Assembly (NCBI GenBank): GCA_938091935.1
Contig: CALKNV010000008.1
Span: 22,911-86,910, forward strand
Source of the DNA: an uncultured Pseudomonadales bacterium
GTDB lineage: Bacteria > Pseudomonadota > Gammaproteobacteria > Pseudomonadales > Pseudohongiellaceae
Direction of reading: 5' to 3'
Length of the DNA: 64,000 nucleotides
In this document: one piece after another, positions 1 to 10,044 of the stretch
Layout: the number at the start of each line of letters is the position of its first letter
How positions within the stretch are numbered: position 1 is the stretch's first letter
Translations under genes and position numbers: made by a program
Notes under the pieces: model-generated
Seen by the model: the letters and a program-made list of their open reading frames with translations, nothing else
Database searches by the model: none
What the model was told of the DNA's origin: nothing

Positions 1-618
1 CGAGCTGGTTACTTCCAGCATCGACGAACGCATCAGACGGGTCAGATAGGCCATGGTGCTTAATCCCAACACCATAGCTGGTACTAGCATATGCAGTATG
101 GTTCCCCAACCAGCCACCGGAATCACTGTGAAACCAATCAGGTTATTGAACGCTACAAGACTCAGTTGACTTAAGGCAGCCACCACAAAGCTCGGCACCG
201 AGATGCCCATAATGACCAGGAACATGATCAAGTAATCAGGCAACCGATTGCGGTAAAGCGCGGTCAGGGCACCAAATAGCACGCCGCCAGTCGCAGCGAA
301 GATGACTGCCAGCACACCGAGGATCGCTGACACCGGGAAATGCTCGCGAATGATGTCGTTCACTTCGCGATTTTCCTGTACGAAGGAAATACCAAAATCA
401 CCTTGAGACAGATTCCGCAGGAAAATAAGATATTGAGTGGTGGTAGGTTGATCCAGCCCGTACTTGGCTTCCAAATTGGCGCGGGTTGTATCGGTCATAG
501 CCCGATCATTGGTTAGCGGGTCACCTGGCACATTGTGCATGGCAAAGAAGGTAGCCGTGGCAATGAACCAGACCGTAAGAATACCTTGTACTAGGCGTTT
601 TAGGATGTAAGAAAGCAT
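1..618 (-). CDS. Peptide ABC transporter permease (DppB/OppB family), partial
   Basis: Inner-membrane permease subunit of a di/oligopeptide ABC importer. The gene reads from 618 and runs off the left edge, so only the first 206 residues are present of about 305-310 usual in the family. The start MLSYILKRLVQG, a first membrane helix at about residues 10-28 and the NVPGDP motif at residues 29-34 are typical of OppB/DppB. The last visible residues, RLMRSSMLEV, lead into the cytoplasmic EAA loop that contacts the ATPase. It starts 36 nt after the stop of the binding-protein gene (654-2366), so the two are one operon. Family assignment is firm; the substrate is inferred only. Confidence 0.9.
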   Translation of the reverse strand, partial: MLSYILKRLVQGILTVWFIATATFFAMHNVPGDPLTNDRAMTDTTRANLEAKYGLDQPTTTQYLIFLRNLSQGDFGISFVQENREVNDIIREHFPVSAILGVLAVIFAATGGVLFGALTALYRNRLPDYLIMFLVIMGISVPSFVVAALSQLSLVAFNNLIGFTVIPVAGWGTILHMLVPAMVLGLSTMAYLTRLMRSSMLEVTSS

Positions 619-653
619 ATCAGACTACAACTCGGTACAGCTTTTCCCCAGGC

Positions 654-2366
654 CTAATCTGATGAACTATCAATATAGGCATAGTTGTAATCGACTTCCG
701 GACCAACGGAGCGACGCCTGAAATCTTGCAGGCGCGAATCGACGACAAACGAGAATCCACGTTCATACATGGGAAGAATGACTACATCTTCATAGAGTAG
801 CCTTTGAATTTCACCGAACGCATCCATGCGCTTCTGGGGGTCGAGCTCTGACTGCGCAATGCGAATCCAGGAGTCCATTTCCGAGCTGTTATAGCGTCCG
901 CGATTCTGCAGATTCCACGATGAAAACAGATCACCGTAGGTCAAAACATCGTTGTAATCAGGCCCCCAGCCGGAGAGGACAATATCGAACTCACCTTGGC
1001 GCATCTTCTCCAGTCGCTGCTTGAAGATCTGCACATCGATCCGAAACTCGAGACCAAGATTCTTCCTGAAGAGCTGCTGGTAGTATTCAGCAGCCAGTAG
1101 GGAAATCGGCGTATCGCCTGCCAGCATCATCAGCGGAGGGAATTCATCCAGGCCAAGCTCCTGACGCGCCAACTCCAAATGCTCGCGGGCTTTTTCCACA
1201 TTCATCTGGTGCCGCACCGGCGGATATTCCTTTTGGAAGGACTCCGACACGCCGGTCAACCAGGCGGGAAACAGGCTCACCCCGGGCAAATAGCTGGGTT
1301 CTTTCAGGACTTTATAAACCAGTTCATTGGAGTCCTGCGCCAATTGTAAAGCTCGACGTAAGTTCTTGTTGCGAGTGATGCGGTCATTACGGTGATTGAA
1401 TTCGAGGTAGAAAACCGACCCATCCATCGAGCGATCGATTGGCCAGCGTTGCTCCATGGCCGTGGGCAACATGGGTGACAGCAGATGGGTATCTACAATT
1501 TGCCCATCCTTAAACAGGTTCAGCTTCGCGTTGATATCCTGGGTGATATACGCCGTGCGAATCTCGTCCAGAAAGCCCTTATTCTCGCGATTCCAATAGC
1601 TGGGATTTTTGACCCAGCGCATGGTGGAGCCATGCACCCACTCTGTCAGCAGGTAAGCGCCGTTATACAGCAGCATGTCAGCGTCGGCACCATAGCGACC
1701 CTCGGTGCTATTAAAAAAGTCTTCCCGCACCGGGAAATAGGTCAGGTATGCAACCAGTTTGTCGAAATACGGCGTAGGACGCTCAAACTCGACTTCCAGC
1801 ACGCGATCACTCACGGCCCTGACGCCCAGGGTTTCAACGGGCAATTCTCCGCTGTTGATGGCTTCTGCATTCTTGATGGGATAAAGAATGAATGCGTATT
1901 GAGACGCTGTCTCAGGATTGACTACTCGCTTCCAGGAAAATACGAAGTCTTTCGCGGTGACCGGTACGCCATCACTCCAGAAGGCGTCTTCCCGCAACCA
2001 GAAGGTGGCGCCATCTGCTCGAATCTCGTAGCGCTCTGCGACACCTGGCACCAACTGCGAATCAATGTCATAGCCAAGTAGACCTTCCATCACGTGGGCC
2101 AGTACAACCAAACTGGAGGCATCTGTTGCCCGATTGGCATCCAGTTGGGGGGGCTCTTCACGCAGGGCAATGGTTATGCTGTTGTTTTCAACATCAATGG
2201 CGTTGCCAGACGTGGTGCTGCCGGCGTCACCGGCGATGATCCAGAGCAGATAGATGAAGGCTGCCAGGCCTGCGATTGCGATACCGGCGAACTTGGCAAG
2301 CTGAATGCCCGCCGAATGTATAAACCCCTGATCCGTCTCGATAACGACGGAACCTGTGTCTGACAT
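654..2366 (-). CDS. Peptide ABC transporter substrate-binding protein (family 5, OppA-like)
   Basis: Extracytoplasmic binding protein of 570 residues for an oligopeptide importer, first gene of the operon with the permease at 1-618. The SBP family 5 start is visible at about residues 63-105 (EEPPQLDANRATDASSLVVL, then HVMEGLLGYD). A strong Shine-Dalgarno (AGGAGGAAGG) precedes the ATG. Residues about 26-46 form one hydrophobic helix, but a cytoplasmic-looking leader of 25 residues precedes it and there is no lipobox Cys or clear signal-peptidase site, so the protein is probably membrane-anchored rather than free in the periplasm. The family is certain, the ligand unknown. Confidence 0.9.
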   Translation of the reverse strand: MSDTGSVVIETDQGFIHSAGIQLAKFAGIAIAGLAAFIYLLWIIAGDAGSTTSGNAIDVENNSITIALREEPPQLDANRATDASSLVVLAHVMEGLLGYDIDSQLVPGVAERYEIRADGATFWLREDAFWSDGVPVTAKDFVFSWKRVVNPETASQYAFILYPIKNAEAINSGELPVETLGVRAVSDRVLEVEFERPTPYFDKLVAYLTYFPVREDFFNSTEGRYGADADMLLYNGAYLLTEWVHGSTMRWVKNPSYWNRENKGFLDEIRTAYITQDINAKLNLFKDGQIVDTHLLSPMLPTAMEQRWPIDRSMDGSVFYLEFNHRNDRITRNKNLRRALQLAQDSNELVYKVLKEPSYLPGVSLFPAWLTGVSESFQKEYPPVRHQMNVEKAREHLELARQELGLDEFPPLMMLAGDTPISLLAAEYYQQLFRKNLGLEFRIDVQIFKQRLEKMRQGEFDIVLSGWGPDYNDVLTYGDLFSSWNLQNRGRYNSSEMDSWIRIAQSELDPQKRMDAFGEIQRLLYEDVVILPMYERGFSFVVDSRLQDFRRRSVGPEVDYNYAYIDSSSD

Positions 2367-2495
2367 AGGTCCTTCCTCCTGCGCTGAGAATACCCCAGCG
2401 TCTAGGTACTCACAAGAACTATAGTGAGCGACTTATTCACATTCAAACATCATTAAAAACAGAGGTTTAGCGTATAGATTTCGGTCTGCAGAACG

Positions 2496-3983
2496 CTAGC
2501 AGGGTTTGAGCCAACGCCCTACTCTGGCGAGTCCCAGATAGGCCCCCAGCAGCGACAGCATCAGCCCGCCCGCCAGCAGTAGCCAAACCACAACGTCCCA
2601 GGCTGGTCGATAGAGGTACAGGAAATTGAAATCCAGGCTGTGCAAGCCGCGATAGAGCCAGCGTTCCGTGCGATTAGCGCGGTGACTGACAAACTCCAAT
2701 TCACCCGTCTGCAGCGACAGGTAATAGCGAGATCCGGCAGCGTCATCGAATTCGACTCGCAGCACGGGCAAGGGAGGTGCCATCTGCCGGCGCGAGTTCC
2801 TGCCATAGTAGTAGCTGTCGTATTCAGTCAGAATCTCAGCAGCAACCATCTTTGCAGCCACTGCCGGTTCCAGCTGCGCCAGAATCTGCGCATCGGTGAA
2901 TAAACCAAGTGGCTCCATGCTAGTCACTTCGCGAAATTCACGGCTAATGGCACCGGCCGAGCCATCGCCACCAATGCTGATTTCATAAAATCCTTTGCCT
3001 GCGAAGGCGTGGAATTTTACTTCCTTCAGTGAGCCCTCGATGACAGCGAGATCTGCTGCTGGCGCTACGTTCTCGAAGGCGTTCACACCAGCTTGAGAGC
3101 GGTAGTAGGCCGCCGCGTCAAAACTCATGCCGCTGGCGCGATTCCATGCGTAGGGCTCCATGGAAAGCAAGCCGCTGAAAACCCAGGTCAGCACGCACCA
3201 GCCGAATCCGATACCGAGCATATAGTGCCACTTTATCAGGCCCCGGTAAGGAATTGCTCTTGCCACGTTCGGCAAGTGCCGCCAGCGCAATTGCGTGAAC
3301 ATCAGCACAAGTCCTAACGCCACAAAGACGACTCCAACAGAAGCCAGAGTAATTACCGTGACAGACCACAAAGCCGTGTCAGCTCGCAGCGGCAGAAAAT
3401 AGAGCCAATGTGGTATCGCGCCAAACCAGGCCAGCAATCGATCCCGGGACGTGGTGTACAGAACCACTCGCCCTCGGCTGGGCGAGACATAGATCTCACC
3501 CCCTTGGTCATCATCCAATCTGTACTTCTGTAAAGGCAATTCTGAACGCAGCCCGAGCGTCCATTGATCCACACTCTCAATCAGACCAACCCGGTCAAGA
3601 GCATCTGATGGTGCACTGAGGAAGTCTGCCGCGATCTGCCTTGAGCTGATCATACTCGAAGTGAGCAGTTCCCCGTTGTCAGCGAATAAGACCTGCACGG
3701 GATTGCGGGTAAATACGTAAGCCGGGCGACCCAAGCGGGTCGTCAGGGTAGGAAAATCTGTTCGCCGCACAGCCGCGCGTGCGGCTTGTGGGGAGAGTTC
3801 AACGGCGCTCAGGTCTAATACAGGCAGACGCGTAAGCCGCTCTGCCTCACTGAGCTGCGGCATCCCACCTGTATAAATAATCACAAACCCGGAGGCAAAC
3901 CACAGGCAAAAAAGCAGGCACAGTGCGATACCAAGGTAACGGTGACTGAGTATCAGAAAACGCTGCCAGTGGCGCGCACTCAT
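2496..3983 (-). CDS. PepSY-associated transmembrane protein
   Basis: Integral membrane protein of 495 residues. The N-terminus (WQRFLILSHRYLGIALCLLF) is typical of the PepSY-associated TM family, with helices at about 12-38, 205-232, 250-275 and 460-485 and large periplasmic parts between them. Relatives are often linked to siderophore or metal uptake or to ferric reduction, but nothing in the neighbourhood supports one role. The region before the ATG has no clear ribosome site; instead an inverted repeat AACTGA/TCAGTT lies at 3984-3999, directly against the start codon, and could be an operator. Function not assigned. Confidence 0.75.
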   Translation of the reverse strand: MSARHWQRFLILSHRYLGIALCLLFCLWFASGFVIIYTGGMPQLSEAERLTRLPVLDLSAVELSPQAARAAVRRTDFPTLTTRLGRPAYVFTRNPVQVLFADNGELLTSSMISSRQIAADFLSAPSDALDRVGLIESVDQWTLGLRSELPLQKYRLDDDQGGEIYVSPSRGRVVLYTTSRDRLLAWFGAIPHWLYFLPLRADTALWSVTVITLASVGVVFVALGLVLMFTQLRWRHLPNVARAIPYRGLIKWHYMLGIGFGWCVLTWVFSGLLSMEPYAWNRASGMSFDAAAYYRSQAGVNAFENVAPAADLAVIEGSLKEVKFHAFAGKGFYEISIGGDGSAGAISREFREVTSMEPLGLFTDAQILAQLEPAVAAKMVAAEILTEYDSYYYGRNSRRQMAPPLPVLRVEFDDAAGSRYYLSLQTGELEFVSHRANRTERWLYRGLHSLDFNFLYLYRPAWDVVVWLLLAGGLMLSLLGAYLGLARVGRWLKPC

Positions 3984-4042
3984 AACTGAACGCTCAGTTC
4001 AGATCTTTCTTTACAGACCCAAACCATTGCACGCTTTCTGAA

Positions 4043-4426
4043 TCAAAGGAGAGTCTGCACTACTGCGACTAATCCGCCGATCAGTAAAAACGCGGTCGCT
4101 AAAAACCCAGGGAGAAATCCCCTGCCACGTTTGGCTGGATCTGCGACATATGCCTGCAAATAAACAAGCCTGGCAATCGGAAATACCAGACCCACACCAG
4201 CGGCTATCATCGGATTGCCATAGTAGCCATAAATCACAATGGCGGGGAGAAAAACCAGGAGTTGTTCAGAGGTATTGATTTGAACCCGGTAGTAGCGCTC
4301 GAAAATTGGATCTCCAGAAGTCGCCGGCGCCGGGCAATTGTATTTACCCCGCGCCATGCCCACTAGAATTCCGAACACAAGATATTCAATAAGCGTAATA
4401 AGAATGACAATCGCAACATATTCCAT
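4043..4426 (-). CDS. MAPEG family membrane protein
   Basis: Small four-helix inner-membrane protein of 127 residues. The pattern fits MAPEG (membrane-associated eicosanoid/glutathione metabolism) proteins: a first helix, then a loop with FERYYRVQINTSEQLLVFLP at about 43-62, where ERxxRxxxNxxE is the family signature, and two or three further helices. Bacterial members are thought to be glutathione-linked enzymes, but the substrate is unknown. AGGGGA lies upstream of the ATG. It stands alone between the PepSY gene and an unknown membrane protein, all on the same strand. Confidence 0.85.
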   Translation of the reverse strand: MEYVAIVILITLIEYLVFGILVGMARGKYNCPAPATSGDPIFERYYRVQINTSEQLLVFLPAIVIYGYYGNPMIAAGVGLVFPIARLVYLQAYVADPAKRGRGFLPGFLATAFLLIGGLVAVVQTLL

Positions 4427-4537
4427 GCAGTTCCCCTATTGGTGTAATCCGTTGGTTTATTTAGCCTGCGATTCACTGCAGCCTTCGTTTTTCAACCCTC
4501 AACCAAGTTGATTTTCAGCGATGCGCAGCTGCTATTC

Positions 4538-5365
4538 TTACTGCAGAGAATCGCTCAGTGAATTCAGATAATTCTGAGAGTTGGTCATTACAATATCCGG
4601 AAACTTGATGGTCGGATGTAGCTCGCGCATCCGAACATTGAGCAAACCATGAGCGGAAAAGATAAGCGAATCCATAATGATGTTGTCTGAGTCACACTCC
4701 TGGGCCAGCTTAATCAAGCGATCGAAACCTACAACGAAATTTTCCGAATGGCTCCTTCGGATCTCGGTGCCATAAAACAGATCAGCAAAATCGGCATCCT
4801 CAGGCGTACCCATACTTAAAAACAGACGCGACCAGACTTCGGAATCACCCTGGGCAAACTGTTGCCAGATCTCCCGGATCTGGTCTGAGCTATAACTTCC
4901 ATTGCCCACTGACCCTTGAGAAGACATGAACAGCAGGCCAGTTATGGCTCCCAGCTGCCTGCGGGTGGCTTCGGAGATCTTGAAGAATGTCTCCTGGCGC
5001 GCATTCATCTCGGTGGCGGCGATTGCCTGGGTCTGCTTTTCTGAATGGAGGTTGTTGCGGCGTAGCTCTTCGTTATTTTCTGCCAGCACGGATTGCTGAA
5101 TAAAGAGCCCAATGACCAACCAGAGAAATGCCAGGAAGGCGAAAGCACCTTCCAGAAATGCGCCCATCTCATCAATGGGCAAATCCATGAAAGATGCCCA
5201 GCCCACATTACGTGCGATATATACGGCAAGAAATACAAACCAAAGCAAGGAGACGACCAGTGCAATCTGGATGCGCCAGTCCTGCGGCCAATAGGAATGC
5301 ATCACTCTGGCAGAATCTGCCTGTGGCTTGGGTTCCCGGATTGTCTGTGAGGATTCCTGCAACAT
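4538..5365 (-). CDS. Hypothetical membrane protein with coiled coil
   Basis: Not recognised. The 275-residue protein has two membrane helices at about 31-50 and 70-92 with the loop MDLPIDEMGAFLEGAFAF between them. A polar, probably coiled-coil stretch follows (about 95-125, rich in E, N, R and Q), then a soluble C-terminal domain to the end. This resembles small signalling or phage-defence-associated membrane proteins in layout only; no motif ties it to a family. The first ATG has no good ribosome site, and an internal ATG at residue 22 (start 5302) is an alternative. Upstream lies a 388-bp region shared with xseB on the other strand. Confidence 0.6.
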   Translation of the reverse strand: MLQESSQTIREPKPQADSARVMHSYWPQDWRIQIALVVSLLWFVFLAVYIARNVGWASFMDLPIDEMGAFLEGAFAFLAFLWLVIGLFIQQSVLAENNEELRRNNLHSEKQTQAIAATEMNARQETFFKISEATRRQLGAITGLLFMSSQGSVGNGSYSSDQIREIWQQFAQGDSEVWSRLFLSMGTPEDADFADLFYGTEIRRSHSENFVVGFDRLIKLAQECDSDNIIMDSLIFSAHGLLNVRMRELHPTIKFPDIVMTNSQNYLNSLSDSLQ

Positions 5366-5753
5366 AGGGCTGCTAGAGTAAAGTGCTAACCTGGCAGGGT
5401 CAATTACCGATCAACTTCAGTGGACTTGATGCTATATCCCCTTGAAGCCAGGCACCCATCAAGCCTAAGAGAGTCGCCAAAACCATGTCCCACCACTCCC
5501 GAAAACCAATGTGTTGCTCGATAAGTACTCGATGTGAAAACCTACTTCGCCCTAAGCAGATGGGACGACCTTGTCGCCAGACTGCCCTGTCCCGGGATTG
5601 CCTGCTTTTGCAGCTTCTTAAAGTCTAGCCGTAAAATCAGTAAATGGAGGGTTTTTGTGCGCAGGAACGACATCAAATTGCGGCCCCTTCGCGTATAATT
5701 CTTCTCAGGTTTTGAAGATCAGCTGCGGGTCGCAGCGTAGACGGAAAAGTAAT
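5366..5753. other. Divergent intergenic region before xseB
   Basis: About 390 bp between the unknown membrane protein (minus) and xseB (plus). A TATAAT hexamer at 5694-5699 sits about 55 bp before the xseB start and could be the -10 box; no convincing -35 box is seen at 16-18 bp. Nothing else, neither tRNA nor repeat, was recognised. Confidence 0.4.
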
Positions 5754-5993
5754 ATGGCAGCCAAAAAGCAAGCAGACTTCGATTTTGAGGGTGCACTCGA
5801 GCAACTCGAGGAACTCGTTGCCTCCATGGAGGACGGCGAGCTCAGCCTCGAAGATTCACTCAAGGCCTTCGAAAGAGGCATAAAGTTGACTCGCGAATGC
5901 CAAACAGCGCTGAAGAACGCGGAACAGAAGGTTCAGGTGCTGCTCGATGAAAGCGGCGAGCCTGAAGATTTTGAGTTGGCAGGCGACGACTGA
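5754..5993 (+). CDS. xseB: Exodeoxyribonuclease VII small subunit
   Basis: Small subunit of exonuclease VII, which with XseA degrades single-stranded DNA. The 79-residue product starts [12 protein letters not shown] and has the conserved helical core [20 protein letters not shown] (about 11-30) followed by [16 protein letters not shown], as in the family (about 80 residues). The open frame extends upstream to 5655, but the upstream 33 residues look like a leader read-through, so the ATG at 5754 is chosen. The ispA start follows 10 nt after the stop, giving the usual xseB-ispA-dxs order. xseA is not in the window. Confidence 0.95.
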   Translation: MAAKKQADFDFEGALEQLEELVASMEDGELSLEDSLKAFERGIKLTRECQTALKNAEQKVQVLLDESGEPEDFELAGDD

Positions 5994-6003
5994 TCTCCCC
6001 GCC

Positions 6004-6906
6004 ATGAAAGTAACAATGACTCCCAGGCTGGAAGAATTCCTGCAGACTTGTCAGCGCCGCGTTGAAGCCGTGCTGGAGCATGAGCTCAACCGTGAATCCC
6101 CCAGCAATCAGCTCCAGGAGGCTATGTCTTATGCCTGCCTGGGTGGCGGCAAGCGCATTCGACCGGTTTTGGTCTATGGCGCCAATCTGGCACTGGGGGG
6201 GGATCTCTCCAATGCAGATGGGGCGGCTGCTGCTGTAGAGTTAATGCACAGCTATTCGCTGGTGCATGACGATCTCCCCGCAATGGACGACGACGACCTC
6301 CGCCGGGGCAAAGCCAGTGTCCATAAAGCCTACAATGAAGCCACTGCGATTCTGGTAGGCGATGCGCTTCAGAGCCTGGCTTTCACCATGCTGAGTAGAT
6401 CTACGCCAGAACTGGCAGCGTATTCTCAGTTGCAGCAAGTGCAGGAGCTAGCAAGGGCTGTCGGCAATAACGGCATGGTCGCCGGTCAGGCGCTGGATTT
6501 TGCTGCCACTGGTGCTAATACGTCACTCGATGACCTGCAATTACTGCATGAGCTCAAGACAGGAGCACTGATACGAGCTAGTGTCACTCTTGGTGCACTC
6601 AGCGTTGACAACTGTGACACCGAACGCCTGCAGCAATTGCAGTCTTTCGCGGACTGTATCGGACTGGCGTTCCAGGTAAGAGATGACATCCTGGATGTCA
6701 CATCCGACACTGAGCAACTGGGCAAACCCCAGGGCTCAGATCAGCTGAATGAAAAGTCTACCTACGTTTCCCTGCTTGGCCTGGAACGAGCCCAATCCAA
6801 GGCTTCAGAGCTCATTGAAGAGGCGCTACAAGCGCTGCAGGAATTCTCCTCTGAAGCTGATATGCTGCGGGACCTTGCCAGCTATATTGTTGCCAGAAAC
6901 CATTGA
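6004..6906 (+). CDS. ispA: Farnesyl diphosphate synthase (geranyltranstransferase)
   Basis: Cytoplasmic trans-prenyltransferase that condenses DMAPP/GPP with IPP to farnesyl diphosphate. The first aspartate-rich motif DDLPAMDDDDLRRGK (about 86-100) and the second, DDILDVTSD (about 220-228), are both complete. The ATG at 6004 gives 300 residues, equal to the family norm; an earlier in-frame start inside xseB would add 19 unconserved residues. It is followed 96 nt later by dxs, which feeds the same pathway. Confidence 0.96.
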   Translation: MKVTMTPRLEEFLQTCQRRVEAVLEHELNRESPSNQLQEAMSYACLGGGKRIRPVLVYGANLALGGDLSNADGAAAAVELMHSYSLVHDDLPAMDDDDLRRGKASVHKAYNEATAILVGDALQSLAFTMLSRSTPELAAYSQLQQVQELARAVGNNGMVAGQALDFAATGANTSLDDLQLLHELKTGALIRASVTLGALSVDNCDTERLQQLQSFADCIGLAFQVRDDILDVTSDTEQLGKPQGSDQLNEKSTYVSLLGLERAQSKASELIEEALQALQEFSSEADMLRDLASYIVARNH

Positions 6907-7002
6907 TTGACCTGACAAAGGGCCTGCATTAAGTTACGCGGCCGCTCGCAATACATCACGGAATTGGTTGAAAACTGGCGCCACTAGCGTTGAAATACCT
7001 GA

Positions 7003-8928
7003 ATGCTTGAAGAAATACCCCTAACAAGACCCGAGACACCGCTGCTGGACAGTATCGATAGCCCGGCGGATCTTAAGTCAATTGATGTGGCGGAGCTGGA
7101 TACCCTGGCCCGCGAGCTGCGGCTATTCCTGCTGTATTCGGTTGGGCAAACCGGTGGCCATTTCGGTGCTGGGCTCGGGGTTGTGGAGCTTACAATCGCA
7201 CTCCACTATGTCTTTAACACACCAGAAGATCGGCTGGTGTGGGACGTTGGGCACCAGGCCTACCCCCATAAAATTCTCACTGGTCGCAGGGAACGCATGC
7301 TCACAATGCGCCAGGCGGGTGGTCTAGCCGCCTTTCCCAGCCGCGCCGAAAGCGAATTCGACACGTTTGGTGTCGGCCATTCCAGCACCTCAATCAGTGC
7401 GGCCCTGGGCATGATGGTCGCCAGTCGCATGCAGGACAAAGACCATCACAACATCGCCGTCATTGGCGATGGCGCCATGACCGCCGGCATGGCCTTCGAA
7501 GCCCTCAACCATGCGGGCCATATCGACGACAATGTGCTGGTCATTCTCAACGACAACAATATGTCGATCTCCAACAACGTCGGAGGTTTATCCAGCTACT
7601 TCGCTCGCATGTGGGCGAGTAAGCCCTACAATTTCGTACGCACGGGCGGCAAGCGCGTGCTGTCCAAGATCCCGCCTGCATTAAAGGCCGCTCACCGGGC
7701 GGAAGAATACCTGAAGGGAATGGTTTCACCTGGCACGCTGTTTGAAGAAATCGGTTTCAATTATATAGGCCTGATTGACGGACATGATATAAACCGATTG
7801 GTTGAAATCCTTGGCAATATGAAAACATTGCGCGGCCCCAAACTGCTCCACATCGTCACGCAGAAGGGCAAAGGCTATTCAGAATCTGAAAACGATCCTT
7901 TTGGTATGCATGCCTTAAGCAAGATAGCCCCAACACAAGCAGATCAATCCAAGGAGCAACTGACGCAGGAGCATAGCAAACCAGAACCGGCTCTAACCTA
8001 CTCCCAGGTCTTTGGTAATTGGTTATGCGATGTAGCAGGTGCTGACGAAAGCATTGTGGGTATTACGCCAGCCATGGGTGAAGGCTCCGGTATGCGTGAG
8101 TTCGCAGACCAGTTTCCTGAACGCTTCCATGACGTGGCTATAGCCGAGCAGCATGCCGTCACCTTTGCTGCCGGCATGGCATGTGAAGAGGTGAAGCCCG
8201 TCGTCGCCATCTACTCAACATTTTTACAGCGCGCCTATGATCAACTCATTCATGATGTCGCACTGCAGGATCTGGATGTGCTGTTTGCTATCGATCGCGC
8301 TGGTTTGGTTGGAGAAGATGGACCGACTCATGCCGGCAGCTATGATCTCTCCTACTTGCGATGTATCCCCAATATGATAGTCATGGCTCCTAGCGATGAG
8401 GATGAAACCCACAAGCTGTTGTCCACGGGCTATCACCATAAAGGGCCAGCGGCGGTACGGTATCCCAGGGGGAAAGGTCCCGGTATAGAAATCGAACGCA
8501 GTCTGGATCCTGTGCCTATCGGTCGTGCCATAAGGCGCCGCAAGGGCCATTCGGTGGCAATTCTCGCCTTTGGAAGTATGGTAAAACCCGCGCTTGGTGC
8601 CGCCGAGATGATAGATGCCACCGTGGCAGACATGCGCTTTGTAAAACCCCTTGATCAGGAACTGATTGGTGAACTGGCTACCAGTCACCAGTTAATCGTA
8701 ACCCTGGAAGAAAACACCGTGATGGGTGGCGCTGGATCCGCTGTTAATGAATATCTGGTACAGGAAAACTACAGCATTCCAATCCTCAACCTGGGGCTGC
8801 CCGACAGGTTCCTTGAGCACGGCAAAGTGCCCGATATGCTGGCGGAAGTTGGTCTGGACAGTGATGCCATCGCAACCTCAATTAGGCAGAAGCTAAAGGC
8901 CTGCAAGATTCAGTCTGAAGCAGTCTAG
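7003..8928 (+). CDS. dxs: 1-deoxy-D-xylulose-5-phosphate synthase
   Basis: First enzyme of the MEP isoprenoid pathway: condenses pyruvate and glyceraldehyde 3-phosphate using thiamine diphosphate. At 641 residues it has the family length. Visible are the N-terminal GGHFGAGLG and [17 protein letters not shown] stretches, the ThDP-binding [15 protein letters not shown]...NDNNMSIS region (about 152-190), the central transketolase domain with [15 protein letters not shown], and [15 protein letters not shown]. Downstream is a 507-bp gap carrying the cobalamin riboswitch of the next operon. Confidence 0.97.
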   Translation: MLEEIPLTRPETPLLDSIDSPADLKSIDVAELDTLARELRLFLLYSVGQTGGHFGAGLGVVELTIALHYVFNTPEDRLVWDVGHQAYPHKILTGRRERMLTMRQAGGLAAFPSRAESEFDTFGVGHSSTSISAALGMMVASRMQDKDHHNIAVIGDGAMTAGMAFEALNHAGHIDDNVLVILNDNNMSISNNVGGLSSYFARMWASKPYNFVRTGGKRVLSKIPPALKAAHRAEEYLKGMVSPGTLFEEIGFNYIGLIDGHDINRLVEILGNMKTLRGPKLLHIVTQKGKGYSESENDPFGMHALSKIAPTQADQSKEQLTQEHSKPEPALTYSQVFGNWLCDVAGADESIVGITPAMGEGSGMREFADQFPERFHDVAIAEQHAVTFAAGMACEEVKPVVAIYSTFLQRAYDQLIHDVALQDLDVLFAIDRAGLVGEDGPTHAGSYDLSYLRCIPNMIVMAPSDEDETHKLLSTGYHHKGPAAVRYPRGKGPGIEIERSLDPVPIGRAIRRRKGHSVAILAFGSMVKPALGAAEMIDATVADMRFVKPLDQELIGELATSHQLIVTLEENTVMGGAGSAVNEYLVQENYSIPILNLGLPDRFLEHGKVPDMLAEVGLDSDAIATSIRQKLKACKIQSEAV

Positions 8929-9057
8929 CCGCGCACAGTGCATCGTTTTCTCCTTTAGTTACGCCCCTAACCAGGATCCTGAACCGGTCCCTGTACTGGC
9001 CAAATTGACTCACCCTGACAACGGGGCTAGACTGCGCCCCTTCCTAAGACAGGAAAT

Positions 9058-9192
9058 TTTCGATGCAGGTGAGCCTTCTCAATGAGAAGTGCTCCGAAAT
9101 GGGAAGCTGGTCAGAATCCAGCACTGCCCCCGCAACGGTAAGTCAGTAAGCACTGCTTGAACTGATAAGTCCGATACCAGCCTGATCGATCG
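9058..9192 (+). promoter_or_regulatory. Cobalamin (adenosylcobalamin) riboswitch
   Basis: The conserved core is plain: GAATCCAGCACTGCCCCCGCAACGGTAA across 9114-9141 (split here as GAATCCAGCACTG and CCCCCGCAACGGTAA) and the B12 box AAGTCCGATACCAGCCTG near 9167-9184. An upstream paired arm around GGTGAGCC...GTGCTCC (9069-9094) fits the aptamer. It precedes cobO by about 245 nt. The gap holds a small hairpin GCAGA/TCTGC at 9390-9402 shortly before the ribosome site, which could be part of the expression platform. B12 would be expected to lower expression of cobO and the BtuF gene. Confidence 0.93.
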
Positions 9193-9435
9193 CTAGAACC
9201 GATGCAGCGGAGGGCTTCATCAGTAGCAGAGTTTCAGGATTTCTAGCCGGCTCGTGTCTACCTGTCCCCCTTCCACATGAATTCAGTCAGTACTGGTTGC
9301 CAGGCAATTTGTTTAGCAAGCGCCACGTCATTGTCATGGGCCTCACAATGCTGAACGCATAGTTGCCATTACACTTACCTGTTGCGGACGCAGACTGTCT
9401 GCAATTTAAGGGAATAAGTCAGTTAGGAGAACATT

Positions 9436-10044
9436 ATGGCCGACTCAACAGAACGCAATGCGCGACATAAGCGCGCCATGCAGCGAAAAAAAGAACACAT
9501 TGATGGGCGCATAGCAGAAGCAACTATTGATAAAGGGCTCCTCGTGATCTTGACCGGCAACGGCAAGGGCAAAAGCTCGTCAGCGTTCGGTATGCTGGCG
9601 CGCAGTGTTGGCCACGGCCTCAAATGTGGTGTAGTGCAGTTCATCAAGGGCAAATGGGACTGCGGCGAGCAGAAGTTGTTCCAGGATAATCCGCTGGTCG
9701 ATTTCTATGTGATGGCCACTGGCTTTACCTGGGAAACACAGGATCGAGAGGCGGACATCGCCGCGGCCCAGGCAACCTGGAAACATGCGACTGAGCTGCT
9801 GTCTGATCCTGCAATCGATGTGGTAGTTCTGGATGAACTGACTTATATGCTGACTTACGGTTATCTCGACAAGGAAATGGTCTTACAGGCATTAGAGTCC
9901 CGACCACCCTCTCAGCATGTGATTGTGACAGGCCGAAACGCGTCCAAGGAATTGATTGAGATAGCTGACACCGTCAGCGAGGTAGGAGAGACCAAACATG
10001 CTTTCTACGATGGTGTTAAAGTACAAAAAGGCATCGACTATTGA
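9436..10044 (+). CDS. cobO: Cob(I)yrinic acid a,c-diamide adenosyltransferase
   Basis: Transfers the adenosyl group of ATP to reduced corrinoids, making adenosylcobalamin forms (CobA/CobO/BtuR family). P-loop GNGKGKSSSAFG at 41-52, KCGVVQFIKGKWDCGE at about 70-85 and the Walker-B-like VVVLDELTYML at about 130-140 match the family, and 202 residues is the usual length. A good ribosome site (TTAGGAGAACATT) fixes the start. It is the first gene after a cobalamin riboswitch and overlaps or abuts the BtuF-like gene. Confidence 0.95.
   Translation: MADSTERNARHKRAMQRKKEHIDGRIAEATIDKGLLVILTGNGKGKSSSAFGMLARSVGHGLKCGVVQFIKGKWDCGEQKLFQDNPLVDFYVMATGFTWETQDREADIAAAQATWKHATELLSDPAIDVVVLDELTYMLTYGYLDKEMVLQALESRPPSQHVIVTGRNASKELIEIADTVSEVGETKHAFYDGVKVQKGIDY

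Noticed and set aside
1485..2363. Plus-strand open frames of 198 and 89 residues inside the oppA region
   Set aside because: They are antisense to a well-conserved gene, have no ribosome sites and show no family resemblance.
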